NCBI GenBank assembly: GCA_032433765.1
Contig: JAVIAB010000041.1
Location: 81,567,428-81,631,427, forward strand
DNA from: Megaustenia siamemsis
Lineage: Eukaryota; Mollusca; Gastropoda; Stylommatophora; Ariophantidae
Direction of reading: 5' to 3'
DNA: 64,000 nucleotides
Of this stretch, positions 52,244-62,384 are shown in pieces (the first letter of the stretch is position 1; the number at the start of each line of letters is the position of its first letter). Under the pieces are notes generated by a model. It saw nothing but the letters and a program-made list of their open reading frames with translations. It was not told where the DNA came from and ran no database searches. A program made the position numbers and the translations under genes.

Positions 52244-53559
52244 TGTAAACGCGATTATTGCTTCTTCTCTAGCAATCACTACTCTGGACATTTACAGCAG
52301 CAGCTGGGGCATGGTACACTCAGGATCAGGCTTCACGCCTTCTCGTGGACTGACTTCGCGTTGTGTTTCTGTACTTGACAACTCCAGACTCGTTCATCGC
52401 AGGATCAGTCACCCTTCCAACACAGCAAGTAACAACACCAGGAATAATAAACAACAGTTTAATACATTAACAGCTTGCACATACTGCCACTAAGTCATGT
52501 ATGATAACCAATTGTAAACAAGAACTTCTCTGGACAGACATACTGGTGCATCAATAAATGCTTCACAATGATATGATTCACACCCCATGTTCACACCTCA
52601 CAGCTAACTGCTGTTGACGATTTCTACAAGGGCACCTGGCACACAGCCCACAGTGCATATGAACACTTTACTCCTACTGAAAGATTCGAATCGATAATCA
52701 CGGCACACAGCCGATAGTTCATCTTGAAACCTTAATACTGATGAAGGCCTCTAGTTATTTTATAACGGCACTCAGCCGACAGTCACATTGAACTCTTGCT
52801 AATAATGAAGAGTCCTATATTGATAATCACGGCACACAGCCGATAGTTCATCTTGAAACCTTAACACTGATGAAGGCCTCTAAATTCTGTCCTAATGGCA
52901 CACAGCCGACAGTTCAACTTGATATGCATTGTCTACTGATGCAGATTTCTAAATTCTGTCCTAATGGCACACAGCCGACAGTTCAACTTGATATGCATTG
53001 TCTACAGATGCAGATTTCTAAATTCTGTCCTAATGGCACACAGCCGACAGTTCAACTTGATATGCATTGTCTACTTTAGACCTAGTTGCAGTTAACTAAC
53101 TTAGCTATCTCTCACTTGATGACTAGCCTGTTACTACGATCATCAGATCACTAGTTGTTGTAATCTATCTCTACCGTAACTTAGTGACTCAACTATCTAG
53201 TTCGACTACTGGCCACACACTAACCTGTAACCCAGAATCTGTTTCATACTGTTCCTTGCCCACAGTCTCGTCGTTGTGTCCTGTCGGACACCACGTCTGC
53301 ATCTGGCCTCGACTCCAGCTCGAATGAATTATATTCTCCCTAGTTCTTTCTCTTCAATTTCGTTCACTCATGTACCTCGCCTTGCACGCTTTCCTACTAA
53401 ATCTCCTGCGCCCACCTACCTGTCTCCCCTTGCATGATTTCCCCGTGGTCTGTCGTTCCTAATTACATCTACTGTTCCCCTTATCTCCCCTCTCAACATC
53501 TCCTTAATTTTCATCATTACGTCCCCTTGACCACATCTCCCACCTATCACTCTTCTTCA
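52244..53559 (-). repeat. 3' LTR (element orientation), 1,316 bp
   Basis: On the + strand it starts TGTAAACGCGATTATTGCTT and ends ATCACTCTTCTTCA. It contains three copies of a ~69-bp internal repeat with TTCTGTCCTAATGGCACACA (52885-53080). Compared with the other LTR it lacks TGGCGTCCGCCA near 52490 and shows only scattered single-base and small indel changes. Confidence 0.93.
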
Positions 53560-53579
53560 CCACCTTCCTACCCCTTTTT
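53560..53579 (-). other. Polypurine tract
   Basis: On the minus strand AAAAAGGGGTAGGAAGGTGG lies immediately before the TGAAGAAG start of the 3' LTR, where the plus-strand primer of an LTR element is expected. Confidence 0.7.
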
Positions 53580-54165
53580 AGTTATTTATCCATCATAATA
53601 ACTAATGTGTCCTATCATCTTCTTAATTTTCACTCTAACTTCTAGTCGGAGCCGCTTTCACAATTTCCGTCAGGACCTCTATCTCTATTACTCCCCTTTT
53701 TAACATTTTGTCTCCGTTTGTCTGTATTTTCTTCTAGTTCACAGACCTCATATATGGGCCCTATGAAATCTGTAGACTAGGTATCTGTCTCTTGTCTATC
53801 TCTCTTCGTCACCCTTTCTAATCTCTCACTATTCCTCTTCCTACATTGCTCATTGCAATATTCTCTTGTTTACACAATATTTCTTTTGTGTAGCCTAATT
53901 TCCACCGGAATACACTGCCGGGACTACACCTCTCTACTTTCCTCGTTCTCATAGGCTCCTACTTGTTGCCTACTTACTCTATGTAGCCCAATTCTTCCGA
54001 TTGGTACTTCGCTACATCTCCTTTTTCTTTCTCTTTGTAGCCTAATCACTCTCAGACTAGTACTCCGCTACCACTTCAACTGTTTCTACTCTTCCGTCGT
54101 CGTCTCCAGTCTCTTTCACCTAATATGCTCCACCTCCATCTCCTCCTATTCTGTACTCTTAACTA
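53580..54165 (-). other. Internal region downstream of protease; pol absent
   Basis: About 590 bp, pyrimidine-rich on the + strand. No frame shows RT or integrase motifs. It marks where pol should be and implies an internal deletion or an element family without its own pol. Confidence 0.6.
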
Positions 54166-54540
54166 TTATATCTGTGTTCTATAATTCACTATCATCCTAT
54201 TCTTATTCAGCCAATCCCTACCTAGCACCATCATTCTATTCATTTTCCTTATTATTACAAACTTTTGTTGCATTTTACACTTCCCTATCTGTATTTCTAT
54301 CCATGCTTCTCCTACCACCTGTAACTGTTGTCCACTTATGGATTCCAGTTGCTTTGTTGTTTTATATATTCTCCCTTTTTCTTTTAGCATCCTATATGCA
54401 CTTTCTTTAATGACACTGATGGTCGCTCCCGTGTCTATCATTGCTCTAAATTTGTGCTTCTTTATCTGTACTATACACGAGCATGGATCCCCTCTTCTGC
54501 TATACTGTCTAATTTGTTCATTCTTTGTTTGTGTACTCAA
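54166..54540 (-). CDS. Retrotransposon aspartic protease
   Basis: About 124 codons. The active-site motif MIDTGATISVI (D-T-G-A) is clear; downstream VVGEAWIEIQIG, FVIIRKMNRMMVLGRDWLNK matches the flap and C-terminal GRDWL segment of gypsy-type proteases. The frame is -1 relative to gag, and the two overlap at GATTTTGAGT. No good ATG exists at the start (the frame opens at TTG), so expression by ribosomal frameshifting from gag is likely. It stops soon after GRDWL, where RT would normally continue. Confidence 0.9.
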   Translation of the reverse strand: MSTQTKNEQIRQYSRRGDPCSCIVQIKKHKFRAMIDTGATISVIKESAYRMLKEKGRIYKTTKQLESISGQQLQVVGEAWIEIQIGKCKMQQKFVIIRKMNRMMVLGRDWLNKNRMIVNYRTQI

Positions 54541-55406
54541 AATCGCCTGGTTCTTTGAGTACCTGTTCCGTTTCCCGCGAACTGATATTTTCCTTGTCTC
54601 TCTTGTCTACCTCCTCTTTCTCTACATTGTCTAATAATATGTCCTCTCCTTCCACAGCCGTAACACCTTCTCACTTCTTGTACTGTATTCATTATTCTTG
54701 TTTCTCTTTGTCGTTCTCTTCCTAGTCTCACATGATCCACCTCCATTGGACTTTCTTGGCTGTATACCATCCTCGTTTGTTTATGTTGTCTTTGCTCCTC
54801 CTCAAATCTTTTTGTTAACCCTTCTTCTTCAACTGCCGCATTTATCAACTGGGAAATTGTTGATAATCTTTTTCTTGCCAGCATCAATTTTAACCCTTTA
54901 TCCCGAATTCCTTCTATGAATTTTGCTATCAACAGTTTATTCACCTGTTCTGACTCTACTCCTGCTCCAAACCCAGTTTGTGCCATTTCTCTGACCCTCT
55001 CTCCATACTCCTGTATTGTTTCGTCTCTTCCTTTTTGCGCCCCTGATAATTGCATTATTGCATGTTGCTCATCTCTATATTTCCCATAACGCTTTGCTAA
55101 ATAGAGTTTGAAGTCTTGCCATGACTCCTCTTGCACTTCTTCTATCCTCCTTCTCATGCAATTTGCCACTCCACCTTGACTCGTGGCCACTGCCAATTCC
55201 TTCCATTCCATTTGCGCTAAGTGCTTGCATTTCCCCCAGAATTCTATAGCTTGTATCCATTCTTCAAATTTTCCTGGGTCTCCCAGAAACAATGGTACTC
55301 TTCTTGTTATTTCCTGCATTTGTAGATTACCACCTAATCTCTCTACCACTTCCCCCATCTTTTGCATAGCCTGCCACATTAACCCTTCCTGCTTCATTCC
55401 CTCCAT
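54537..55406 (-). CDS. Retrotransposon Gag with CCHC zinc knuckle
   Basis: 289 residues. An N-terminal helix-rich part is followed by a gag core (VPLFLGDPGKFEEWIQAIEF, then SWQDFKLYLAKRYG and ETIQEYGERVREMAQ) of the retrotransposon type. The C-terminus has a single zinc knuckle CYGCGRRGHIIRQC (C-X2-C-X4-H-X4-C) and an Arg/Gln/Gly-rich tail, as expected for RNA packaging in cytoplasmic particles. The ORF is intact from ATG to TGA. It is the first gene after the leader, and protease overlaps its end. Confidence 0.92.
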   Translation of the reverse strand: MEGMKQEGLMWQAMQKMGEVVERLGGNLQMQEITRRVPLFLGDPGKFEEWIQAIEFWGKCKHLAQMEWKELAVATSQGGVANCMRRRIEEVQEESWQDFKLYLAKRYGKYRDEQHAIMQLSGAQKGRDETIQEYGERVREMAQTGFGAGVESEQVNKLLIAKFIEGIRDKGLKLMLARKRLSTISQLINAAVEEEGLTKRFEEEQRQHKQTRMVYSQESPMEVDHVRLGRERQRETRIMNTVQEVRRCYGCGRRGHIIRQCRERGGRQERQGKYQFAGNGTGTQRTRRF

Positions 55407-57267
55407 TTCCTATTTAAGTCTATCAGCTAATAGATTCAATACATCAGTCCCAAAATGAGTTCAATATTCTAACATTTTTTCTTTCCACCTCAATATCCCC
55501 AAAATTTTCGATCAATAATTTCTCTTTTCAATACCCAATCACCATTTTACAATTCAGTACCTCAACAAAAAAATGTTCAATCAACCATTTTACCATTCAG
55601 TAGCTCAAAAATGTTTCATCAACAGACCAATATTTTGTATAGTCAATTCAACATCAACAATTTTACAATTCAGTAGCTCAAAAATGTGTCATCAACAGAC
55701 CAATATTTTGTATAGTCAATTCAACATCAACAATTTTACAATTCAGTAGCTCAAAATGTGTCATCAACAGACCAATATTTTGTATAGTCAATCCACCATC
55801 AACAATTTTACAATTCAGTGGCTCCACAAAAATTTTGCCAATCAATGATTTTTCTGCTCACTACAAAACACCCAATTTCACAATTTGGTATAACCACTTT
55901 CCAATTAATTAACCTGTAATAAATTTTTTTTTTTCAGTACAAACTCAACAGATTTACAATTCCATAAAAATTCCAATCACTGGACCAGCAATAATTGTTC
56001 TAATTAATACAAAAGTCACAACTTCTACATTTCAATATAACCAACCAAACAAAATTCAATCAATCACTCGCAATAATTTTCTATTCCCTATAGAATTTAC
56101 TATTTTACAATTCAATATAAAAAAAAAACATTCTCAATTAATTGATCTACAAAAAAAAATTTTTTTTTTTTTATTCCACTATCTCCGGTCTGTTTGTCCT
56201 TTGTGTTGTGCCCTATTTTTTTTTTCACCCTATTATTATACTTGATATCCCATCAGCTTTATCATTTACTTCAATACTCCTCAGCACCAACAGGATAACT
56301 TTGTTCTATTTTTCTAGCGACATCTGCTGTTTTAACTTACCTTTGTATAAAATGTTCCCCTACAAAAATGTTCAACTAATTAGTACACTTTATATTATAT
56401 CCTTATTGATTTACCCTCTTATTTATATTGAGGTGATCGAACAAAATGCACCCGTACATATAACAATTTCGAATTTAATAGCAAGACAAATTCAGTTCAC
56501 TACACCAGAACTTTTCCAAGTTTAATACCTGCACACAAAAATTTGTTAATTCAATACTCAGGAACTTCCCAATACATTACACCAAGGAGAATGTCAATTG
56601 AATACATAAGAAACCAATTTTCAATTCCATATACCAAAAAAAAATTTTCCCATTCAATACATCAGGGAAACAATTTCCCAATTCACTACACAAGGGAACC
56701 TAATTTTCCAATTCAATATAGAAGGGCACAAAATTTTCCAATTCAATGCACAAGGGAACAAAATTTTCCAATTCCCTATCCAGGGAAAACAAAATTTTCA
56801 AATCCAATAGCTCAGGAGAAGAATTCCAATTCATTATCCAAGAAAAAAAAATTCAATTCAATACTGAAGCAACAAAATTCCACTTCAATATGCCAGAACA
56901 AGTCCCTTCAATACACAAGCAATTTTCAATTCAATACACCACTAATTTTTCCCACTTCAATACACAAGAAAATGTTCATTTCAATATACCAAAAACAAAT
57001 ATTCAATTCATTACACCAGCAATTTTTCAATTCAATATAAAAATTCAATTCACTACACAAGCAATTTTCAATTCCATACACCAATAGGTTTCATAAGAGA
57101 ATTTTTCTATTTAATCCACACACTTTTCCCTTTGTTAATACACACTGAACAGTCCAGAACAAAAAAATTTGTCTTTTTATTAATTATGTACTTAATTAAT
57201 TCTTACTACTCCTGTGTTGATGTTGGCCGCTTCTGTCGCTGCTGTTGTGGACGTTGGTGACCGTTCT
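55407..57267 (-). other. Long A/T-rich leader with CAATTCAATACACA-like repeats
   Basis: About 1.86 kb between the primer site and gag. On the + strand it holds imperfect repeats of CAATTCAATACACAAG and AAAATTTTCCAATTC words, plus a ~68-70-bp repeat near 55590-55820 with AGACCAATATTTTGTATAGT. + strand open frames (56142-56525, 56543-57040) are low-complexity and unsupported. Confidence 0.7.
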
Positions 57268-57285
57268 GCGCAGGTCACAGGTCCA
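57268..57285 (-). other. Candidate primer-binding site
   Basis: The minus strand reads TGGACCTGTGACCTGCGC four bases inside the 5' LTR end. TGG would pair with the CCA end of a tRNA. I do not assign which tRNA. Confidence 0.6.
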
Positions 57286-57289
57286 ATTA

Positions 57290-58612
57290 TGTAAACGCGA
57301 TTATTGCTTCTTCTCTAGCAATCACTACTCTGGACATTTACAGCAGCAGCTGGGGCATGGTACACTCAGGATCAGGCTTCACGCCTTCTCGTGGACTGAC
57401 TTCGCGTTGTGTTCTGTACTCGACACTCCAGACTCGTTCATCGCAGGATCAGTCACCCTTCCAACACAGCAAGTAACAACACCAGGAATAATAAACAACA
57501 GTTTAATACATTAACAGCTTGCACATACTGCCATGGCGTCCGCCACTAAGTCATGTATGATAACCAATTGTAAACAAGAACTTCTCTGGACAGACATACT
57601 GGTGCATCAATAAATGCTTCACAATGATATGATTCACACCCCATGTTCACACCTCACAGCTAACTGCTGTTGACGATTTCTACAAGGGCACCTGGCACAC
57701 AGCCCACAGTGCATATGAACACTTTACTCCTACTGAAAGATTCGAATCGATAATCACGGCACACAGCCGATAGTTCATCTTGAAACCTTAACACTGATTA
57801 AGGCCTCTAGTTATTTGATGACGGCACTCAGCCGACAGTCACATTGAACTCTTGCTAATAATGAAGAGTCCTATATTGATAATCACGGCACACAGCCGAT
57901 AGTTCATCTTGAAACCTTAACACTGATGAAGGCCTCTAAATTCTGTCCTAATGGCACACAGCCGACAGTTCAACTTGATATGCATTGTCTACTGATGAAG
58001 AATTCTAAATTCTGTCCTAATGGCACACAGCCGACAGTTCAACTTGATATGCATTGTCTACTGATGCAGATTTCTAAATTCTGTCCTAATGGCACACAGC
58101 CGACAGTTCAACTTGATATGCATTGTCTACTTTAGACCTAGTTGCAGTTAACTAACTTAGCTATCTCTCACTTGATGACTAGCCTGTTACTACGATCATC
58201 AGATCACTAGTTGTTGTAATCTATCTCTACCGTAACTTAGTGACTCAACTATCTAGTTCGACTACTGGCCACACACTAACCTGTAACCCAGAATCTGTTT
58301 CATACTGTTCCTTGCCCACAGTCTCGTTGTGTCCTGTCGGACACCACGTCTGCATCTGGCCTCGACTCCAGCTCGAATGAATTATATTCTCCCTAGTTCT
58401 TTCTCTTCAATTTCGTTCACTCATGTACCTCGCCTTGCACGCTTTCCTACTAAAACTCCTGCGCCCACCTACCTGTCTCCCCTTGCATGATTTCCCCGTG
58501 GTCTGTCGTTCCTAATTACATCTACTGTTCCCCTTATCTCCCCTCTCAACATCTCCTTAATTTTCATCATTACGTCCCCTTGACCACATCTCCCACCTAT
58601 CACTCTTCTTCA
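57290..58612 (-). repeat. 5' LTR (element orientation), 1,323 bp
   Basis: Direct repeat of the 52244-53559 LTR with the same ends. It carries the extra TGGCGTCCGCCA near 57533 and ACTGATTAAGG, TTTGATGACGG and GATGAAGAATTC variants. High similarity between LTRs suggests a recent insertion. Confidence 0.93.
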
Positions 58613-59740
58613 CATCCAGTAAAGGCCATGTTTGAATGTCAGCGAGGCTGGTGAAGATATCAACATCCAGTACTGGCCTTGTGTGGATGTCAGCGAGGCT
58701 GATGAAGATATCAACATCCAGTACTGGCCATGTTTGGATGTCAGCGAGGCTGGTGAAGATATCAACATCCAGTACTGGCCTTGTGTGGATGTCAGCGAGG
58801 CTGATGAAGATATCAACATCCAGTACAGGGCATGTTTGGCTGTCAGCGAGGCTGGTGAAGATAGCAACATCCAGTACAGGCCATGTTTGAATGTCAGCGA
58901 GACTGGTGAAGATAGCAACATCCAGTACAGGGCATGTTTGGATGTCAGCGAGGCTGGTGAAGATATCAACATCCAGTAAAGGCCATGTTTGAATGTCAGC
59001 GAGGTTGGTGAAGATATCAACATCCAGTACTGGCCATGTTTGGATGTCAGCGAGGCTGGTGAAGATATCAACATCCAGTACAGGGCATGTTTGGATGTCA
59101 GCGAGGCTGGTGAAGATATCAACATCCAGTACAGGGCATGTTTGGATGTCAGCGAGGCTGGTGAAGATAGCAACATCCAGTAAAGGCCATGTTTGAATGT
59201 CAGCGAGGCTGGTGAAGATATCAACATCCAGTACAGGGCATGTTTGGATGTCAGCGAGGCTGGTGAAGATATCAACATCCAGTACAGGGCATGTTTGGAT
59301 GTCAGCGAGGCTGGTGAAGATAGCAACATCCAGTAAAGGCCATGTTTGAATGTCAGCGAGGCTGGTGAAGATATCAACATCCAGTACAGGGCATGTTTGG
59401 ATGTCAGCGAGGCTGGTGAAGATATCAACATCCAGTACAGGGCATGTTTGGATGTCAGCGAGGCTGGTGAAGATAGCAACATCCAGTAAAGGCCATGTTT
59501 GAATGTCAGCGAGGTTGGTGAAGATATCAACATCCAGTACTGGCCATGTTTGGATGTCAGCGAGGCTGGTGAAGATATCAACATCCAGTACTGGCCATGT
59601 TTGGATGTCAGCGAGGCTGGTGAAGATAGCAACATCCAGTACTGGCCATGTTTGGATGTCAGCGAGTCTGGTGAAGATAGCAACATCCAGTACTGGCCAT
59701 GTTTGGATGTCAGCGAGACTGGTGAAGATAGCAACATCCA
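58613..59740. repeat. 51-bp minisatellite, right part (~22 copies)
   Basis: Continuation of the array split by the LTR element, beginning with target duplication CATC (58613-58616). It contains a higher-order block of three units ending CCAGTAAAGGCCATG at about 58975, 59180, 59334 and 59486, showing local multi-unit duplication. Open frames on both strands (up to 383 codons) are artefacts. Confidence 0.93.
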
Positions 59741-59985
59741 GTTTCTGGCCCTGGTAGGCATGTCAGCAGATCGATGTGTTGAGTCCAGTTTCTGGCCCTG
59801 GTAGGCATGTCAGCAGATCGATGTGTTGAGTCCAGTTTCTGGCCCTGGTAGGCATGTCAGCAGATCGATGTGTTGAGTCCAGTTTCTGGCCCTGGTAGGC
59901 ATGTCAGCAGATCGATGTGTTGAGTCCAGTTTCTGGCCCTGGTAGGCATGTCAGCAGATCGATGTGTTGAGTCCAATTTGTCAAC
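59741..59985. repeat. 47-bp minisatellite, 5 copies
   Basis: A unit of GATGTGTTGAGTCCAGTTTC, TGGCCCTGGTAGGC and ATGTCAGCAGATC. The CCAGTTTCTGGCC...ATGTCAGCAG skeleton parallels CCAGTACTGGCC...ATGTCAGCGAG of the adjacent 51-bp unit, so it is probably a diverged derivative. Confidence 0.88.
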
Positions 59986-60059
59986 TTGGTTCAATGTCTG
60001 CAATTTATCTAGGTTACTTCCCTTTGATTGAATTGTTTGGGACAAAAATAATCCATTCA

Positions 60060-60295
60060 CAGCTCTCTCTCTCTTTCTCTTTCTCTCTCTTTCTCTCTCC
60101 CTCTCTTTATTTTTCTCTATCTCTTTCTCTCTCTTTCCCTCTCTTGGTCTTTCTCTTTTTCTCTCTTTCTTTCTTTCTTTATTTTTCTCTCTTTATTTTT
60201 CTCTCTATATCTCTCTCTTTCTCTCTTTCTTTCTCTCTCTTTCCATCTCTCTCTTTCTCTATCTCTCTTTCTTTCTCTCTCTTTCTTCCTGTTTT
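60060..60295. repeat. CTCTTT polypyrimidine tract
   Basis: About 235 bp almost entirely C and T on the + strand. It is a purine-rich mirror-type tract on the minus strand that could adopt triplex structure. No gene. Confidence 0.9.
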
Positions 60296-60505
60296 TAATT
60301 TCCATTTCATTTACTCAAGTCTCAAAACAGGATATAACGTGACGCCGACAAATGTCGGTATACATGGATTTGGTTGTAGGCGGGAATGGATTGATCGGAT
60401 AGGTTGAGATATATCCTGAAACAATTGTTTTAGGGCACTCAGTCACGGGCTGTACAAACATACGAGACAGAGAGATGACACTCACAATACAGCAAGGACA
60501 TAGCC
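60296..60505. other. Short unique intronic sequence
   Basis: About 210 bp without tandem structure. It contains GTCACGGGCTGTACAAACAT. No feature is recognised. Confidence 0.4.
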
Positions 60506-61372
60506 ACCACAACAATTACATATACAACAGGGGCAACACTTACATATACAACAGGGGCAACACTTACATATACAACAGGGGCAACACTTACATATACAAC
60601 AGGGGCAACACTTACATATACAACAGAGGCAACACTTACATATACAACAGGGGCAACACTTACATATACAACAGGGGCAACACTTACATATACAACAGGG
60701 GCAACACTTACATATACAACAGGGGCAACACTTACATATACAACAGAGACAACACTTACATATACAACAGAGGCAACACTTACATATACAACAGGGGCAA
60801 CACTTACATATACAACAGAGACAACACTTACATATACAACAGAGACAACACTTACATATACAACAGAGACAACACTTACATATACAACAGAGGCAACACT
60901 TACATATACAACAGGGGCAACACTTACATATACAACAGGGACAACACTTACATATACAACAGAGACAACACTTACATATACAACAGAGACAACACTTACA
61001 TATACAACAGAGACAACACTTACATATACAACAGAGACAACACTTACATATACAACAGAGACAACACTTACATATACAACAGGGGCAACACTTACATATA
61101 CAACAGAGACAACACTTACATATACAACAGAGACAACACTTACATATACAACAGGGACAACACTTACATATACAACAGAGACAACACTTACATATACAAC
61201 AGAGACAACACTTACATATACAACAGAGACAACACTTACATATACAACAGAGACAACACTTACATATACAACAGGGGCAACACTTACATATACAACAGAG
61301 ACAACACTTACATATACAACAGAGACAACACTTACATATACAACAGAGACAACACTTACATATACAACAACA
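60506..61372. repeat. 24-bp minisatellite, ~36 copies
   Basis: A unit of CACTTACATATACAACAG plus GGGCAA, GAGCAA, GAGGCAA or GAGACAA variants; 24 bp is 8 codons, so a frame encoding GNTYIYNR or DNTYIYNR stays open for 315 codons. GGGGCAAC units dominate the left end and GAGACAAC units the right. It ends about 40 bp before the exon E acceptor and has no splice support as coding sequence. Confidence 0.93.
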
Positions 61373-61411
61373 TTATAGAGTCAACAACGTCACATCGTTA
61401 CACATTGCCAG

Positions 61412-61535
61412 GTACGCTTTGAAGAAAGGAGCCAAGTGTGTGGTCCTTATGGGCCACAGAGGCAACCCTAACGGCTACAGAAACACGTACTTGAGTATGG
61501 AGCCATTGATTGTAGACTTGAGCCAGATATTGGAG
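61412..61535 (+). CDS. Exon E: PGK-like domain 2, substrate-binding segment
   Basis: Acceptor CATTGCCAG ends at 61411; the first base completes the Val codon from exon D. The translation YALKKGAKCVVLMGHRGNPN then MEPLIVDLSQILE aligns without gaps to the PGK segment around [21 protein letters not shown] and LEPVAVELKSLL. In human numbering His62 is kept but Arg65 is Asn. The first donor GAG|GTAAGT at 61536 (phase 0) gives a seamless join to exon F. The last 42 bases of this exon plus the donor are the founder of an 18-copy array that follows, so use of a later donor would lengthen the protein by 15 residues per unit without breaking frame. Confidence 0.93.
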
Positions 61536-62310
61536 GTAAGTATGGAGCCATTGATTGTAGACTTGAGCCAGATATTGGAGGTAAGTATGGAGCCATTGAT
61601 TGTAGATTTGAGCCAGATATTGGAGGTAAGTATGGAGCCATTGATTGTAGACTTGAGCCAGATATTGGAGGTAAGTATGGAGCCATTGATTGTAGACTTG
61701 AGACAGATATTGGAGGTAAGTATGGAGCCATTGATTGTAGACTTGAGCCAGATATTGGAGGTAAGTATGGAGCCATTGATTGTAGACTTGAGCCAGATAT
61801 TGGAGGTAAGTATGGAGCCTTTGATTGTAGACTTGAGCCAGATATTGGAGGTAGGTATGGAGCCATTGATTGTAGACTTGAGCCAGATATTCGAGGTAAG
61901 TATGGAGCCATTGATTGTAGACTTGAGCCAGATATTGGAGGTAAGTATGGAGCCATTGATTGTAGACTTGAGACAGATATTGGAGGTAAGTATGGAGTCA
62001 TTGATTGTAGACTTGAGACAGATATTGGAGGTAGGTATGGAGCCATTGATTGTAGACTTGAGCCAGATATTGGAGGTAAGTATGGAGTCATTGATTGTAG
62101 ACTTGAGCCAGATATTGGAGGTAAGTATGGAGCCATTGATTGTAGACTTGAGCCAGATATTGGAGGTAAGTATGGAGCCATTGATTGTAGACTTGAGCCA
62201 GATATTAGAGGTAGGTATGGAGCCATTGATTGTAGACTTGAGCCAGATATTGGAGTTAAGTATGGAGCCATTGATTGTAGACTTGAGCCAGATATTGGAG
62301 GTAAGTATGG
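61494..62310 (+). repeat. 45-bp array of exon-end plus 5' splice-site copies, 18 units
   Basis: Each 45-bp unit carries the end of exon E (ATGGAGCCATTGATTGTAGA ... CAGATATTGGAG) and the donor GTAAGT. Donor positions are 61536 + 45k for k = 0 to 17. Fourteen read GTAAGT, three GTAGGT (61851, 62031, 62211), and one is broken to TTAAGT (62256). The frame is open across the whole array. Microhomology AGTATGG between the exon (61494) and the intron start (61539) could have seeded the tandem duplication. Confidence 0.95.
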
Positions 62311-62384
62311 TTTTAAAACAGGTCAGCTTGTGTTTGTCTTACAACTTGGCTCGTGGTCTGTGGTAGCTTTCGACAACTAATCCT

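Larger units (their letters stand above)
52244..58612 (-). mobile_element. 6.4-kb LTR retrotransposon with gag and protease only
   Basis: Direct terminal repeats of 1,316 and 1,323 bp, bounded by TG...CA, flank a minus-strand gag ORF and a protease ORF. A 4-bp target duplication, a candidate primer-binding site and a purine tract complete the structure. There is no reverse transcriptase, RNase H or integrase: only about 600 bp lie between the protease stop and the purine tract, without such motifs. The element is therefore non-autonomous. The gag/protease type resembles Ty3/gypsy-like elements. It interrupts the 51-bp minisatellite in intron 4. Confidence 0.92.

Noticed and set aside
51272..52378. 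339-codon minus and 294-codon plus open frames over the 51-bp array
   Set aside because: Both strands are open because 51 is divisible by 3 and the unit has no stop; no splice sites or homology.
58610..59804. 383-codon minus frame (SLTSKHGQYWMLISSPA repeats)
   Set aside because: Same minisatellite artefact, and it runs off the LTR boundary.
60475..61422. 315-codon frame of GNTYIYNR repeats before exon E
   Set aside because: A 24-bp array inside an intron; the exon D donor to exon E acceptor junction at 61411 explains the protein without it.
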